Source of the DNA: Ustilaginoidea virens
Lineage: Eukaryota > Ascomycota > Sordariomycetes > Hypocreales > Clavicipitaceae
DNA: 64,000 nt
Direction: 5' to 3'
Assembly (NCBI RefSeq): GCF_000687475.1
Contig: NC_057317.1
Coordinates: 62,001-126,000, forward strand
The translations under genes and the position numbers were made by a program. Shown piece by piece: positions 25,175 to 37,524 of the stretch. The number at the start of each line of letters is the position of its first letter. Position 1 is the first letter of the stretch. The notes beneath the pieces are model-generated. The model saw nothing but the letters and a program-made list of their open reading frames with translations, was not told the origin of the DNA and did no database searches.

Positions 25175-26002
25175 TTACAGGAGAGCAGCGACGACAGCCA
25201 TGGCGAGAGCCCCAGCGGGAGCCAGGAAAGAGGCACCGGCGGTGACGATGGGGGTGGTAGTGGCAGTGCTGTTGCCGTGGGAAGGTCCAGCACAGCCGGT
25301 GCCGGAAACGAAGGTGGTAACGGTGGTCGCAGGTTCAGAGGTCTTGGAAGCTTCTTCGGCGTGGCTGGTGGAGGCAGGGGCAGAAGACGAAGCCGAAGCA
25401 GAAGCCGGAGCCGAAGCCGAAGCGGGAGCAGAAGCAGAGGGGGAGGAAGCGGGCGTGGAGGGGGCTGCGGACGGCGTGCTGTGACCGGCAGCGTTCTTGC
25501 ATTTGTCCTCGGAGAAATCGGATCGGCTCTGCTCAAGCACCTTGCTCAAGCCGGCGGCAAGGCTGGCGGCAATGGTCTGAGCATCCTTGGGAATCTTGGA
25601 AACAACAGACTCGGTCAGGTCCTTGGAGCCGTTGGCGATGGCGGCGAGCTTTGAGCGAACAATATCGCAGGCGCCAAGCTTCTCAACTCGGGGTCTTGAA
25701 GCCTTGAAATCGTCGGCAAGGTTCTGCGACTTCTTGGTCAAGCTGGTGACAGGCTCGGTCAGGCCAACCGAATCGGCAAGGGTGAGGTCCTGGGAGCCGT
25801 CGACGGTTTTCTTGCCGTCCAGGATGGCAGCGACGAGGGCATCAGACTTGGCCTGGAGAGAACTAACATCGCCGCCAGAGTTCCTGGTAGCGGTCTCGAG
25901 AGCATCAACGGCGGCGGTGATCTTGACGAAGACTCCTTGGATGACCTGGAGCTGGGCAGCCGCGCCAGTGGCGGCAATAACGGCGACAGTGGAGAACTTC
26001 AT
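25175..26002 (-). CDS. HsbA/Mp1p-like cell-wall galactomannoprotein, probable GPI anchor
   Basis: Family members are secreted or wall-bound proteins that bind hydrophobic surfaces or lipids. Single exon, 275 residues. Signal peptide 1-16 (MKFSTVAVIAATGAAA). The helical HsbA-like domain spans about 17-165: a run of amphipathic helices with motifs such as VIQGVFVKITAAVDALETA and a C-terminal Cys pair region around GACDIVRSK and EDKCKNAAG. Residues about 175-235 are a low-complexity Ser/Ala/Pro linker likely to be O-glycosylated. The end (SFLAPAGALAMAVVAALL) is a hydrophobic tail consistent with a GPI signal, with small residues just before it as candidate attachment sites. The linker is made of repeated SASAPAS-type units, so its length may vary between strains. 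Confidence 0.87.
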   Translation of the reverse strand: MKFSTVAVIAATGAAAQLQVIQGVFVKITAAVDALETATRNSGGDVSSLQAKSDALVAAILDGKKTVDGSQDLTLADSVGLTEPVTSLTKKSQNLADDFKASRPRVEKLGACDIVRSKLAAIANGSKDLTESVVSKIPKDAQTIAASLAAGLSKVLEQSRSDFSEDKCKNAAGHSTPSAAPSTPASSPSASAPASASAPASASASSSAPASTSHAEEASKTSEPATTVTTFVSGTGCAGPSHGNSTATTTPIVTAGASFLAPAGALAMAVVAALL

Positions 26003-29001
26003 ACTGTTGGTAAGGGGCTTTGCAAGGCTCTTTTTCGGTGTGGTTAAAAAGAGTGTTGGAGTCTGTGAGGTGGGACCGGAACTGAAACGACTGTAAGGTT
26101 TGCAGAGTGAATATAGAGCAGGATGAGGGAAGGACTGACAGACCGGGAAGGGGGAGATGGGAGGTTTATGTTTATACCTTTTTTTTTCCTTTCCCCGGTT
26201 ATGGTTATATGTCCTTGCCCCCCTCGTCGTTCATCTACATCCTTCCTCACGGGTCCGATACTGCATCGTTGTACATCACAAGCTCAATACTAATTTCCTA
26301 GAAAAACACCCTTGCTGAGGCCGGCTCCCAGCCAGCACCACATGTCGACCACGAAGTCGAACCAGGAGCCAAGCGTCACGGAACGAACAGGGACTGCCTT
26401 GGGGGTAGCCCAGGCCCCAATGTAAGGGTGGTGCGAATGTGAAAGGGGGGCGTGCGTTTGCTCCCCAGCGCCGAGAGTCGAATTCAAAAGGCTTTGCGAA
26501 TAACTCGGCCTCAGCTTTTTGACCACTCGGCCGTTCTGACGAATCCTTGTGGGGGGTCAATTATCCAGCCCGCACGTGGGAATAGTAACCTGAGGGTGCT
26601 GAGGATGATCCTCGGTAGGTTTATGGCAAGATACCAAGCAGACAAGATGCTCCTCGCCTCACCGTCCGCCGCCAGCATGCGACACGGGAACAAGTCCCCA
26701 GACGCCCCCATTCAAGCGGGCCCACCTGATTGCAGCGGTGGAGGATGCAGCAGATTCGGCCGTCAGGTCACTACAGGTGCGGCTTTACGGCTTGCTGAGT
26801 TGCTGTGCGGACATAACTTTCTGTCGCCAGACGAGAACAATAGCTCAAGCTAGCTTAGCAGAGCCGGAGACGTTACGGACGGCAAAGGGGGCCATCGCGC
26901 AGCTCAGTCGGCCAACCAGCGAGTCAAAATCGTGCCCTCGGCAGGGTTGGCCCCTTAGCGCTGGCTTTTATTAGCCAGATCTCAACAACCCAACCGCAAG
27001 CCGCTGATCAGTGAAACACTGCTTGAGCGCGGGTGAAGTAAAAAGAGTCAGGAACTGCGCAGCGCACAGAGATTGTTCTCAGGTGAGCGAGGAACACCTG
27101 CAACAGCATTCACGAGCCCGTCCGCGTTGCAGCAGGGCCGACGTAAAGGCCGGGGAACTGCAGGGTAAAACAAGAAGGAAATAGAAACCACGAGAAGGGA
27201 GCTAGCGGTGTCGAGAGCCCCCCCCCCCGCGCTGGGGGTGTTCAATAGCTGATTGCCACCGCCGGTCGGGACCTGTTGAGTCTGTGTCTGTCTTGGTCTG
27301 TCTTGAGGAAGACCTCAGGCCGTGCAATACAGATATGCTGGCTCCTGCGGCGAGGCGACCCGAGGCGGCAGACCGTGCCAGTATCCAGGCTGGGTTGTTC
27401 CAGGCGTGCCGGGCTGGGGTAGGCCAATGAGATGCTGGTCGCTCTCATGCTACTGGACCGATGTCAGGCCCGTTTCCATTCACCCCTCTCCCCGGCGATA
27501 CCATCACGTGATTGTTGTTCCTTTGATTCTTAGTTCGTAACGGCGACCTGATGACAAAAGTCCCGCGCCCTGTGCTGGATAAGAGGCGTCGGCACAAACG
27601 CAGTCGGGTTGCGCCGATTTCAGGGGCGCTCTGTGACGTACTGTACGTCCTCGACGGCTTCATCAGACCCGCTAGCCGGACGAAAGAAGCAGACCTGGAA
27701 CTTTTTTCGCTGAGGCTGTTGATCCACGTAGTAGCTACTCCCTACTCCCTACTCCCTCTTCTAGTTTAGTTTACTAACATTGATAAATGCGTCTTATTGA
27801 GCCATGCATGGGCCCTGCCAATCATGGGGCCAAGATCGACTCTCCATGCCTATACCACCAGCCTGGGCGGCCTGGGGTAGCAATTGAGTAAGGTAATTGA
27901 TGAATTGAAAGTTTCGACGGGACCCCTCAACTTCTAGCGGCTACATACCAGGAGGTAGCACTAGGCACGGAGCACCCTACATAACATCAGTTCAAATTGA
28001 AGCCAACCCCGGAGTCTCAGCTGGCGCAACAGTCATGGGTAAAACAACGCACAGATCTGCTGAGCAAACAGCAATGGGGCTTGCAGAGTGCGCGAAAGCA
28101 TCAATGCCGAAAGAAGATGGGGAGATGACTTGTCTCTCTACCTTGGGTACCTACCTAATGCAGGCTGACTCGGTCCTGACGCGGATTTTTTTTCCTTTTT
28201 CTTTTTTTTTTCGCTTTTTCCTCGTGCAAGTCGGTGCGGTGGCATTGGTTGCAACGCAGTCGCACGCTTCGAGACATGTGCACCGCTTGACGCAGGGCTT
28301 CACAGTTACAGGCCCGGGGAAATACATGAGCCCTGGTTGCATTGACACCACCTACGCTGACTTCGATGTTGCCTGTCGAATCAAAGGGCTGTCAGTGCTT
28401 GCTTGCTGCGTACCTCTACCTACCTAGGTGCCTACCTAGCGTGTACGTACGGCGTAGCTGTGAACTTGGCCCATCCCGGCGCTGAACCAGGTACCGAGGT
28501 ATCTCCAATGTCGTCAGCGCGGCCTCGTTGAATCTTGAAACAGCTGATGGTTACATGACCCATGTGGCTCTGGATTTCTGAGATGCCGCTGTAGAAACAG
28601 GGCCGTACATGTCGCAACGCCCCAGCCGTTTTGCGTCAATGTCCTGAGCAGATTGCTGCCTGGCCCTTGCTGCTTGCATGTGGAATGCGGCACATGAGTG
28701 ATGGATGGATGGCACGACGCCCAGCGTAGCGGCAAGAACCGCACCCCCCTGATAGCTGATAGCCGACGCGAAACAGCTGGCACGAACTTTGGTAGATTCG
28801 CTGGCTGCTGGCAACATGAAAGACGCTGCCATTCGTTGGTTAGTGGCCGGTCTAGGCCTGGCTCCAGCTTTATTAGTTTGCCGCCTCGGAGGAGGATTGG
28901 TGTCTTTTTATGATATCAACTGTAAGGGGTAGAGTCAATGCAGAAGAAACAGTGAATGGCAGGCAGCATTCAGCATTGCGACGGGGCCTGTAACTGGCGG
29001 G

Positions 29002-29043
<42 letters not shown>

Positions 29044-32000
29044 ATTGCCTAGTGCTGCTAGTTCCTCTGGGAATGGATGCAGGGCAGTGGCTGAAGAAGA
29101 CTTGGCATGATTCCTCTGACTTCCTTCTTCCAGCTCTCACGCTAGCTATGTACATCATAGATCCCCGGCAGAAATCGCCAGACCATAAGCTTTTCAACGG
29201 CGTTGACACATCTGGTACGGGCAAGCCCCTCTTCGCTAGCGAGGAGGACCCCGGCATGCGAAGTGGGAAACAATTCATCGCAACGGATTCGCCTAACCTC
29301 GCCCCTGCCGTCCGCAACGTCGGGCGCTTGCTCCTGGCCACAGGGTAAGCTCTGGAGGGTGGCATGTCTAGCACTTGGCCGCCTGTCGCCGGATCCGACT
29401 TGAAGTGGAGAGGAATGGGGGCCGGCACAACTATGGCGATGCATTCTGGTCGCCTAATGCTAGTGCCCAGGGCTGCCTCAGGATCCAGCGGCCCGGACCC
29501 CTCCCTCCGCTGGCGAGGCAGGAACGGACGGCAGCTCTTATGTAGGTAGGTATGTATGGTTCTTTTTACGGACAAGGGTAAAAACTACATGCGCTTTTTC
29601 TCGTTCCTTTGGCATGTCGACGACAAGTTTGCCAGCAGCGTCGCCGTGCATCACGCCGCACGGCGCGCCTGAATTCCTGCCCCCATCAGCCGTCGACGCG
29701 GACAAGAGTTTGACTGCTTTCCGCCGCGCGAGCCGTCGTCTCCCATTTGTACTTGGCCAACAGCCAGCCAACAAACAACCGCGCCAGTGATGCCTGGCAC
29801 CAGACCTTTTGAGATCTGTGGCCTCGCTACTCCTGCGCTGTTGCCTTCGAGGTCTTTGCGTTGCCGTCCGGGATCGTGCTGGCCGTTGCGGCGGGAATGG
29901 GAAACCGTGGAATCGACAAAAGCAACCCTGCTAGTCTGGTGATGCGCATACAACTGGATCGCTTGACAAAAAAGACATGTCCGCCGGGGACAAGATCGTC
30001 TCTTACACCATCAGGTCCACTCGCTGCGCTTGCGCTTACATCTTCCCACTACCCACCGATCTATCGGACCCAATTTCCGCAATGGCTGGCGGACTCTCTC
30101 GCTACAGAAGGGTCAGATCATCACCCTGGCCAATCCTTGACTTGATCTACGATTTTCTTCTTACACTCATCTCCCCCCATTCTTCAATCTCAAGCAGGAT
30201 AAAACTTCTGTCAACCCAGAGACTTCAAGTGCCCTTTGGGACCCCCACATCAGGAAACCGGCAGATGAATCGTGGTCCACAGGGGTAGGCCTTTGCTGCT
30301 TATGGATCTGCGCAATGATGCAATGTACAATAGTCTGATGTGTTTACTGCGCAACTCGGGCGCACCTACTAGAGCCAGGTCGAGTGCAGACTTTCCCACT
30401 GGTGGTCTTGCCAGCAGCGTCAAGCACAAGTCGTTCATCTCTACCAGCCAGTGTCGTCAGTCAACATTACACGGACAAACCCACCCAGTTTGCAGCAAGG
30501 CTGAATTATGGCTCTTTCGCCATTCTCTACGGAGCAGTTTGGTCGCCATCTACCATCTACCCCACGGGTATGGATCTGTAATCTGCGAAGGAAGCATGCC
30601 CTTGTCAAGCTCAACCCCTTCCAGCACACCCACAGCACCTTCAACTTCCCCGTCACGGAAAGGGTCTTGGCCGATGGCTCGTATTAGTCGACAGAGCGAG
30701 AAGCTACCTAGGTAGTTGGTATACCGTCTGCGGCCCGAATGGCCCATCCCTCTATCGTAGCAAAGGAAATTTCTCAGGTACAGACAGAGCAAGAAGTTGG
30801 CGTGTTCTGCCCCGATTAGCCATACCATGATCGGTAGAACCAACCAACTCCCACAGCAGCCATAATGCATTATAGCTCGGTCATGCGCCATGGCCTTTCG
30901 TGTTACGCCTCTCTCACCAAAGGGACCGAAAAGCAGAAACTTCTCGTATCCGCGGTCACCTCGTCAACGAGCGTTTATTGCCCTTCTGCCTTTCGTTGTT
31001 GGACCCTCGTTCAGTACGAGTCTTGTTTCCTAGCAATGCCCAGCATTTCTCGTTCGACAATCGGCCCAGCTTTGGCAGCTCTTCCAGCGGGGCGGCTAGG
31101 CCTCTCGACAGGATTCTTTCCATGAGATGCTTTGACCGGTATGGGTAGTATTTCCCAGCCCCTAAAACGATCTTCAGTTGTCCAAACGCGCCACCTAACT
31201 GCACGTTGGAAGTCGGTGTCCTCTTTTAACAATTGGCTAACGTATGGCTGACCTATGACTGACGGGGCTACAGTCTACTCGACATGTCGCGATGCGGGAC
31301 CGCAACTAATGAAGGGGACCATACCCTCTCTGAGCATATTTCCAGTTTCAGCACAGAAAGCCCAGGCTCGTGTTCTCGTCTTGGCTCGGCTCTGACCCGA
31401 CATGGGTCGATGACGAGCGGGCAAATTTGGAGGGGTAGATGATCAACAGTCGGCTGGGAATATGGTCTGGCTCCTCCAGCGGCGGCGGGCCGCGCCGCTG
31501 CCAATGTTGCCACATTTTGAGCAGCGAGGCCAGCGAGAAGCAATGCGGAAGGATCTCTGGGCGTGAACAAGTGCCGGCGGTGTGAACGGAGCGTCACGAC
31601 CGGGCTCGGCATTCCAAGACTCGGGCCTACGATACCACCACGTCATCCGGCTTAGCATTCAGCGACACCTTGCTTTGGGACCGCACCCACCGCGGGAATA
31701 TATCGTGAACCAGGTTGGCCAATCGAGCGAAAGTCCTGAGACGATGCGACCTTTACAGAAGCTTGCCAAGAGGCATCCGGCAAATCTTTACATTAACTGT
31801 GACATGGAGTTTGCGCAAGGAACGCGAGGTCGAGCATCGTGTTTGATATCTAGCCTCGGGAGGGCCTGGTAAATCCCACGTCACGCTGATTTGTGGCGGA
31901 AGCCTGGCAGCCATTTTGTCGCCCCGTCGACGCAGACTTTTGAGCGACCCCGTCAAAGTCAATGATTGACGATGGAATTGCGAATGAAAAAAAGGAAATA

Positions 32001-33040
32001 TCCAAACTATGGTGCGACAGCACATCAAGTGCGGCTCTAGCGGGGCCTCTTACGCATTGCATTGACTGTGACTTGAACCAAGGAATGTCTCGAAAAGGGT
32101 GTCGTAGATGTCCCAGCCCGATGACATGTGGCATCTTCTTCTTCGACATCCGGAACACAACGTGGATAAACCGGGGGGTCGTTGCCAGTCGGAAATGGCA
32201 GCTGGACTCTTGCGCAAAGAGCTGGAAAACCGTCCATAGTCAGCCCCCCCGCCCTTCTTTCTACTCATTGGAGCGTGGCCAACAGAAGGACCTTGCCGAA
32301 GGGGGTGCCACGGTCCACGGACTCAGTAAGCAGCAGGTCAAGTTGCAGAGACGCCGAGCAGTCGACCAGGGGGTACCGTTTTAGAACAACAACAAGGTAT
32401 ATTCAAATTCAGCCCTGGGCCTACTTGCTCTTCTCGAAGAACAGCAAGCGAGGGCACGACGCAGGTAGACTTGGCAAGTAAAGCCCACGGCGGATGGAAG
32501 ACGACATGACCAACACGGGCAATCAAGGGTCCTGGAGCCGCGGCCACCCAGACACGAAGAGTGGTCGTCCCGGGAGCGGGCGCATGTCTGCCATCCCAAG
32601 GGAGCCGTGTAGTTGCCGTCAGGAAACCTGTTGCTTGCCTGGCTGTGAGAGCACACGCGACCGGATCACGGTGCCTCGCTAGACAAGCACTGAATCTCCC
32701 TGCAGCTCAAGTAGTTTTACTCGCATTGCCCATTCATGACAGGTTTCACTCGATGCAAAAGGAGCTTTTTTTTCGTTCTCAGTCCGATACTTTTGCCGGC
32801 GCTGTTGCTTACTTGGCTCTGGGAGCACACACGACCGCATCATCCGGTTTTTATCTGCTGCTCCCTTTTCTCAAATCCCTGTAGTTATTGACTGTCTGTT
32901 GCACAAAGCACCACGCGGCACACGACGGGCACAGACACGCCCGCTCAACCAAATGCACAGCATGTACTGTACAAGGTCTGCGCCGCCGGCGGCAGCAAAC
33001 AGCCACCCAAGCATCTCGCGCCCGCCGCAGAAAGACGCGC
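26003..33040. other. About 7 kb gene-poor region
   Basis: No open frame on either strand resembles a known family and no convincing exon chain was found. Contents: a C run near 27220, recurrent TACCTACCTAGG-type motifs at 28145, 28410-28438 and 30706, a 38-base A run at 29004-29041, and a T-rich stretch near 28187-28220. The left end is the promoter of the HsbA-like gene and the right end the 3' flank of an MFS gene. No tRNA or 5S rRNA was seen. Confidence 0.5.
29004..29041. repeat. Poly-A run (38 A)
   Basis: Uninterrupted A tract in intergenic DNA. No matching flanking duplication was found that would mark it as a retrotransposed tail. Confidence 0.85.
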
Positions 33041-34873
33041 TCAAACGCGGTCCTCGTCGTCGCTCTCCAGCCCCTCGCCACGGATAAACAGCGACACGCA
33101 CCAGCCCACGAGGCTGAGGCCGCCAAACAGACTCCACGGCAGGGCCTCCCCCCTCGGACGGATATCGACGGACAGCGTGAACAGGGCGCCCGACACGACC
33201 GGGCCGATGGAGCGCCCCAGAGCGGAGAGGGTCTGCGCGACGCCGTTGAGGGTGCCGAGGCTGGCGTGCGAGGGGGCCGAGTTGGTGATCTAGGAACGGC
33301 GGCCGGTGGTGAATTAGCGCTCGCTGTGCTTGATGAGCAAAACAGGGGTGGGCAAGCTTACCAGCAGCATGACGCTGGAGAGGCCGCCAACCGCGCAGAT
33401 GTTCTTAGCGATCAGGACGAGCGCCAGCTCGGCGTGCAGCCAGGCGCGGCCGGAGCCCCAGCCAAAGGGCGGGTCGTCGTCGAGGGCGCCCACCCACGGC
33501 ATCAGCAGCATGCTCGTGCCGAGCCCCAGCAGGGCGAGGCGGTAGGAGCCGAGGTTGCCGATCCGGGACCTGATGCGCTGGAACAGGAACGCTTGGAAGG
33601 CAATGGTTGCGACGCCGGCGGCGCCGAGGCTGAGCCCAATCGCGGAGGGGTCGAGCTGGCGGCCCGTTGGGCTCGGGGCCGCGGCGAAGATGGGGTACAG
33701 GCTGTTGAAGCTGATGTTGGACAGCTGAAAGACCAGGTACGTCGCGAGGAGGATCAGCGTGGTGTGGTTGACCATGTCTTTCCACACCGGCCGGCCCTCG
33801 GGCGCCGCCGCCTCGTCGTCGTCGTCGTCGTCGTCGTCGTTGCCATCCCGAGAGCTGTCCGACGATAAGGAGGAGGAGGACGACGACGCCGGCGAGAGCA
33901 GGGGCTGCGCGGCACTCGCCTCGGCAAGTCGCGAGGCCCAGGATTCCCTCCGCCGCCCTCGCGCCCGGCCCGTCAGCCACGCCACCCATTTCGGTCTCCA
34001 CGGGCTCCGACCCTGCTCGTCCAGCGTCTCCTCGAACCAGACGCCCACGACCACCACGCTCGCGGCCAGGAGCGCCGCCCCCAGCACATTCGGCCCCAGG
34101 TAGGGGAACCGGCCTCCTCCCACCCTGCCCGCGAGGACGCCCCCCAGCGCGGGGCCGGTGATCCCCCCTAGCGAGTAGATGACCGGGAGGTAGGTGAAGG
34201 CCCTGCCCTGGTTGGACCGGTCCGTCACCTCGCCCAGTACGGTGGGCACGCACGCCGCGTTCCCGTTCAGCAGGCCCATCAGCACGTGCACCAGCACCAT
34301 CTGCCAGTAGCGCCGGCAGAAGCCGAACGCGGCGAAGCAGCACATGAGGGAGAAAGAGCCGGCCAGCAGGACGGGCTTGCGGCCCACGACGTCCGAGGCC
34401 CACCCCCACAGGAAGTTGGTGGACAGCTGGGCGAGGGCGAAGGCGCTGGCCAGCAGGCCGACGTACAGGCCGCCCTGCCGCTCGGGGATGCCCGGCATCG
34501 AGGCCACCATCTGCGGGAGGTACGGCCCGATGGAGTTGAGCGCCGTCTGCTCCGAGAGCGAGAGCAGGGCCAGCAGGAGGAGCTGGCGCACGGGCAGCGG
34601 CGTCTCCTCATGCTCGTGCTGCTGGGCGTCGGAGGGCGCCGACGCCGACGCCGACGAGGCGGAGCTGGCGTCCGAGTCGGACGGCGCTTGCTCGAGGGGC
34701 GTTTTCGGCGGCTGCACCGGCAGCGTGTGGTACCGATGGGTGGTGGTGGATGGGCGGCGAAACGAGCCGGGGCTGGGGATGGGGGCACCGGCGTGGAAGG
34801 AACCCGACGGCGTGCGCCCGGCGAGCTGGGGTTTCGGAAGGGCACCGAGGCCGGGCCGGCTGGCCTTTGCCAT
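33041..34873 (-). CDS. MFS transporter, ZIF-like/DHA1-type
   Basis: A twelve-helix major facilitator of the drug:H+ antiporter type; the substrate is unknown. Exons 34873-33362 and 33289-33041 give 586 residues. Residues 1-95 form a long hydrophilic cytoplasmic N-terminus rich in Pro and Ser. The first helices contain LLALLSLSEQTALNSIGPYLPQM; the loop 2-3 signature reads WGWASDVVGRKPVLL, which matches the MFS G-x-x-x-D-x-x-G-R-[KR] motif. The central loop is long and carries a Ser run and eight consecutive Asp encoded by a GAC repeat (33815-33840). Splicing joins SSVMLL to ITNSAPSHASLGTLNGVAQT and ends in a short acidic tail. The intron (33290-33361, 72 nt) is GT-AG; reading through would stop after 15 codons and delete the last two helices. 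It resembles the fungal relatives of plant zinc-induced-facilitator-like proteins more than sugar porters. Confidence 0.88.
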
Positions 34874-35909
34874 GGCTTGGGCTCGGGGGGGGGGGGGGGA
34901 ATTTTCCGCTTGTCGTGCTGTTGCCGTCTGGAAGTTTCTTCGCTGCGTCTGTTCGTAGATGCGTCTGTTCGTAACTGCGTCCAGCTGGAAGATGCTTCGT
35001 TGTTCGCTGATTCGTAGTTTGCTGCTCTATGCTCGCTACTCCGTTTCTCGCTGCTTCTGTTCGTCGCTGCTGCCGGCCTGACCAAGCTTGCTTCGCTGCC
35101 TTCTTCCACAGCTAGCAGCTCTCGACGCGATGCGTTTCCCTCGTCTCCGCGTCGCAGACATTCGCGCTCTCGTCGCGTCACCTCGAATTACAATTTCGCA
35201 TGACCCTGGCCGCCAGGACTTCTTCTTTTTTTTTTTTTTTTTTTGGCCCCAAAACGTCACCAAAAAAAGACGGCACGACGCATCAACGACCGGGAACAGG
35301 GAGAATTTGCGTGGGATTGCAAAATCGCGCCGGGATGCGATTGCCTGGGACGAAGCGCAAAAACCAAGGTTTTTGCAAAACAGCCAGTCGCACCCGCACC
35401 GCCTGCCGTTTCGGCGTGTGCCCCCCCCCCCGGTCGTGGCTTGATTGGACGACGTCACCTCCTCCCCGAGCAGGCGGGTGATTGGTAACGGCGGGGGTCG
35501 CAGCGGCCCGCTAGGCTGGTTCGGGACAGGGCCTCGGAGCCGGCTCCACAGCCGTCGTTTTGAAGAAACAAGTTTCGGATCGAGCTGGTCTGGTCCAAGA
35601 CACGCAAGTGTCAGCTGCATATCTGATATGGATGTTGTCGAGGGTCGATTTGAATGGCGCGGTGCCGACAACCCGCCGAGACGAGCACCACGCAAGAACT
35701 AGGGAAGTACCCCCCCAATAGCAACTGGTGATGTTATGGCACATATGTGACGAGCTTATCATCACCTGTTTCTCGTCGGATCGCACAAGGTCCATTACCC
35801 ATTACTGCTCCAGCATCAATTCAGGCAAAAACCACGCAGTGCATCTATGATATTACATTATCTATCCAATTCAACACGCCGGCTTTTTCTTTTAAAATAC
35901 ACCAGTCTC
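34874..35909. other. Intergenic, promoter of the MFS gene
   Basis: A G run lies about 15 bp upstream of the MFS start, and a T tract at about 35225-35244. A minus-strand open frame at 35036-35695 crosses the T tract (Lys run) and has no family resemblance. The right end is the 3' flank of methylcitrate synthase. Confidence 0.55.
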
Positions 35910-37524
35910 CTACTGCGTTTCGACCTGCTTGAGGAGACCCTCGAGGTTGATGCTCTTGGGGCGCTCGATGGGAAGGCCTAGGGCGCGGTCCCAGATCAGC
36001 TGGGCGAGAGGACCAAGGCCGCGGGAGACGCCAAACGTGGCAGTGTAGTACAAGGTCTCGTGGAAGCCGTAGTGGTGGAAGAGGACGCCAGAGCTGCTGT
36101 CAACGTTGGGGTAGGGGTTCTTGGTCTTGCCGTGCTTCTTGAGGACCTCGGGGGCGATGCGGCTGTTCTTCTCGACAAGCTGGAACACGGGGTCCTTGGC
36201 GATCTCGGGACGCGAGGCAGCGTAGTCCATCAGAGCCTCGAAACGGGGGTCCGGCTTGCGGAGAACGGCGTGACCGTAGCCCGGAACCACGCGGCCCGAG
36301 TTCAGCGTGGTCCACAGATAGTCGTGGACATCTTGTTCGGTGTAGCTGGCGGGGATGGCGTCCTTCATCTGGAGAATCCAGCGGAGAACTTCCTGAGCGG
36401 CGAGGCTGCGCACGGAGAAATAGTGAAGAGAGGCAAAACGGGTCAGCTTATGGGAGGACGGCGCCATAAAGACGGGAGAAAACGCGGCGACCCAAGGTGA
36501 CTCACCCGTGGAGAGGACCAGCCAGACCCTGGAGCCCGGCACTGTAAGAAAGAAAGGGATCGCTCAGAGCGCTTCCGACCAGATGAGTGGCGTGGCCCGA
36601 GACGTTTCCACCCTCGTGGTCGCCGTGCAGGGCGAGGTACAGGCGGAGAAGGTCCTGGAAGTTCTCATTCTCCTTGCCGCCCTTGCCGAGCATGGCGGCA
36701 AAGTTGTAGGACCAATCCTGCGTGACATCGACCTCGGCAGGCAGGGCACCACCGCCACGGTAAGCGTTTTGGTAAATCTTGGCGGCAATGGTGGGCAGCT
36801 TGGCCAGGAGGGAGATGCAGTCGTCAAAGGTAGGCTCCCAGTAGTCAGCCTTGGCGAGTCCCTTCTCGTACGCCTTGGCAAACTTGGATTCGTAATTGAG
36901 GGCGGAGACGGCAATGGCGAACTGCGTCATGGGGTGCAGATCCCTGGGGAAGTCGTCGAGCATCTTGGACACGAACTGAGGGATCTGAGCCTTCTCGGCC
37001 AGCTCGCGAGAGAAGACGCGGATCTGGCTGGTGGAGGGGACCTGGCCGGTGAGAAGGAGCCAGAACATGGCCTCGGGCAGCATCTCGGTTCCCGACGTGC
37101 CCTTTGGCAAGATCTTTTGGCAGTCCTTGATGGTCTTGCCGTGGAAGCGAATGCCCTCGTTGGCATCGAGGACGGACCCCTCCCAGACCATGGCCTTGAG
37201 CCCGCGCATGCCGCCGAGGGTGTTTTCGACCTTGACCTCGCCAATGGTCTTGCCACCGTGCGCCTTGACTTTCTTGAGAAGCTCGCGTTTCGCGGGGATG
37301 ACCTGCTTGAGGGTGGCCTTGAGGTCGGGCTCCGAGGTGGCGTAGCCACGAGCACCGGAGACGGCCACTCTGGCCAAGGGCTGCAAAGGTTGTCAAGTCA
37401 TCAGCGTCAGGATTTGGGAAAGGGGACAAGGGGAAGCGTCCAGGGCGCGGCTCAATCAGTCACTGTGAATTCATACCCTGAGGGAGCCAAAAGCCCGAGT
37501 CGACGTTGCCAAGTTCAATGCCAT
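35910..37524 (-). CDS. mcsA: 2-Methylcitrate synthase, mitochondrial (citrate synthase family)
   Basis: Condenses propionyl-CoA with oxaloacetate to 2-methylcitrate, the first step of the methylcitrate cycle. Exons 37524-37477, 37380-36506 and 36405-35910 give 472 residues. A basic, Ser/Ala-rich N-terminus (to about residue 30) fits a mitochondrial presequence. Citrate synthase catalytic residues are all present: His 307 in GPLHG, His 353 in PGYGHAVLRK and Asp 410 in NPYPNVDSSSG. I call methylcitrate rather than citrate synthase because the segments IRFHGKTIKDCQK, SDPFLSYSAGLQGLAGPLHG and LAAQEVLRWIL follow the fungal McsA pattern, where ordinary mitochondrial citrate synthases differ, and because the methylisocitrate lyase gene lies next door in divergent orientation. 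Such enzymes usually retain some citrate synthase activity. Both introns are GT-AG (96 and 100 nt); intron 2 splits the Gly codon right after the catalytic His. Confidence 0.9.

Noticed and set aside
28970..29575. 201-residue minus-strand frame with a Phe run
   Set aside because: The Phe run is only the translation of the poly-A tract; the rest shows no family pattern.
32888..33868. 326-residue plus-strand open frame
   Set aside because: Overlaps the MFS gene in antisense and is low in hydrophobic or domain-like content.
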